This document shows, piece by piece, positions 6,138-6,173 of a stretch of 6,173 nucleotides of DNA (position 1 is its first letter; the number at the start of each line of letters is the position of its first letter). The notes under the pieces were generated by a model that saw nothing but the letters and a program-made list of their open reading frames with translations, was not told the origin of the DNA and did no database searches. The translations under genes were made by a program, and so were the position numbers. Source of the DNA: Intrasporangiaceae bacterium (GTDB taxonomy: Bacteria > Actinomycetota > Actinomycetes > Actinomycetales > Dermatophilaceae); contig JAAYSB010000220.1 of the NCBI GenBank assembly GCA_012518475.1, positions 1 to 6,173 on the forward strand, in the 5' to 3' direction.

Positions 6138-6173
6138 CGTGCCACAACCTGGCAATTGCCAGGTTGTGGCACG
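6138..6173. terminator. 36-bp perfect palindrome, probable bidirectional terminator
   Basis: The arm CGTGCCACAACCTGGCAA (6138-6155) is followed immediately by its exact reverse complement to the last base, so 36 bp is a minimum length. As RNA it could form a 16-bp stem with an AAUU loop. It lies 45 bp after the merR stop, consistent with terminating merR and possibly a converging gene beyond the edge. There is no T-tract in view. Actinobacterial terminators often lack one, but an operator or a dispersed palindromic element is also possible. The palindrome is certain; the terminator role is inferred. Confidence 0.6.

Noticed and set aside
5283..6155. Long minus-strand open frame of 290 codons opposite merR
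   Set aside because: It is fully antisense to a clear MerR/TipAS gene. Its protein is rich in Leu, Val, Arg and Gly with no recognisable domain, as expected of a high-GC shadow frame, and it would start inside the terminal palindrome.

Overview
The window is high-GC, densely packed chromosomal DNA with actinobacterial features. The topoisomerase I replaces zinc fingers with GRYGPY-type C-terminal repeats and ends in a long Lys/Ala/Thr tail. The acyl-CoA synthetase resembles mycobacterial FadD2/FadD12, there is a TipA-like MerR regulator, and Shine-Dalgarno sequences are mostly weak or absent. A member of Actinomycetota is well supported. A Micrococcales/Intrasporangiaceae-like source is only a guess from overall feel. 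I see no RNA gene, CRISPR array, insertion sequence or phage gene.

Left block (2-4451, plus strand): three tightly packed genes that look like one transcription unit. They are the 3' three-quarters of topA (its 5' end, with the Toprim domain, lies left of the window), an AMP-forming fatty-acid-CoA ligase starting 3 bp after the topA stop, and a small HEAT-repeat protein starting 7 bp after the ligase stop. The first is a housekeeping enzyme of DNA supercoiling and the second belongs to lipid metabolism. The third is probably a protein-binding scaffold. No functional link between them is evident beyond co-transcription.

Middle block (4436-5209, minus strand): a secreted or membrane-anchored SIMPL-domain (DUF541) protein. 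It converges on the HEAT gene and overlaps its 3' end by 16 bp.

Right block (5210-6173): a 103-bp divergent intergenic region carries a textbook MerR-type promoter. A TTGACC -35 box and a CAGGCT -10 box are separated by 19 bp, with a 19-bp near-perfect palindrome over the spacer. It faces a MerR-family gene with a C-terminal TipAS ligand-binding domain. The predicted transcription start coincides with the first ATG, so the mRNA is probably leaderless. In the TipAS domain the position of the thiopeptide-reactive cysteine of TipA appears to be leucine, and the protein has no cysteine at all. After merR, the last 36 bases of the window are a perfect palindrome built from alternating TGCCA/TGGCA pentamers, most likely a bidirectional terminator, though an operator is possible.

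Most genes are ordinary members of known families. The points worth a second look are the terminal palindrome, the leaderless self-operator arrangement of the TipA-like gene, the cysteine-free TipAS domain, and a marked scarcity of the pentamer TACGC. I found no convincing new multi-gene system.
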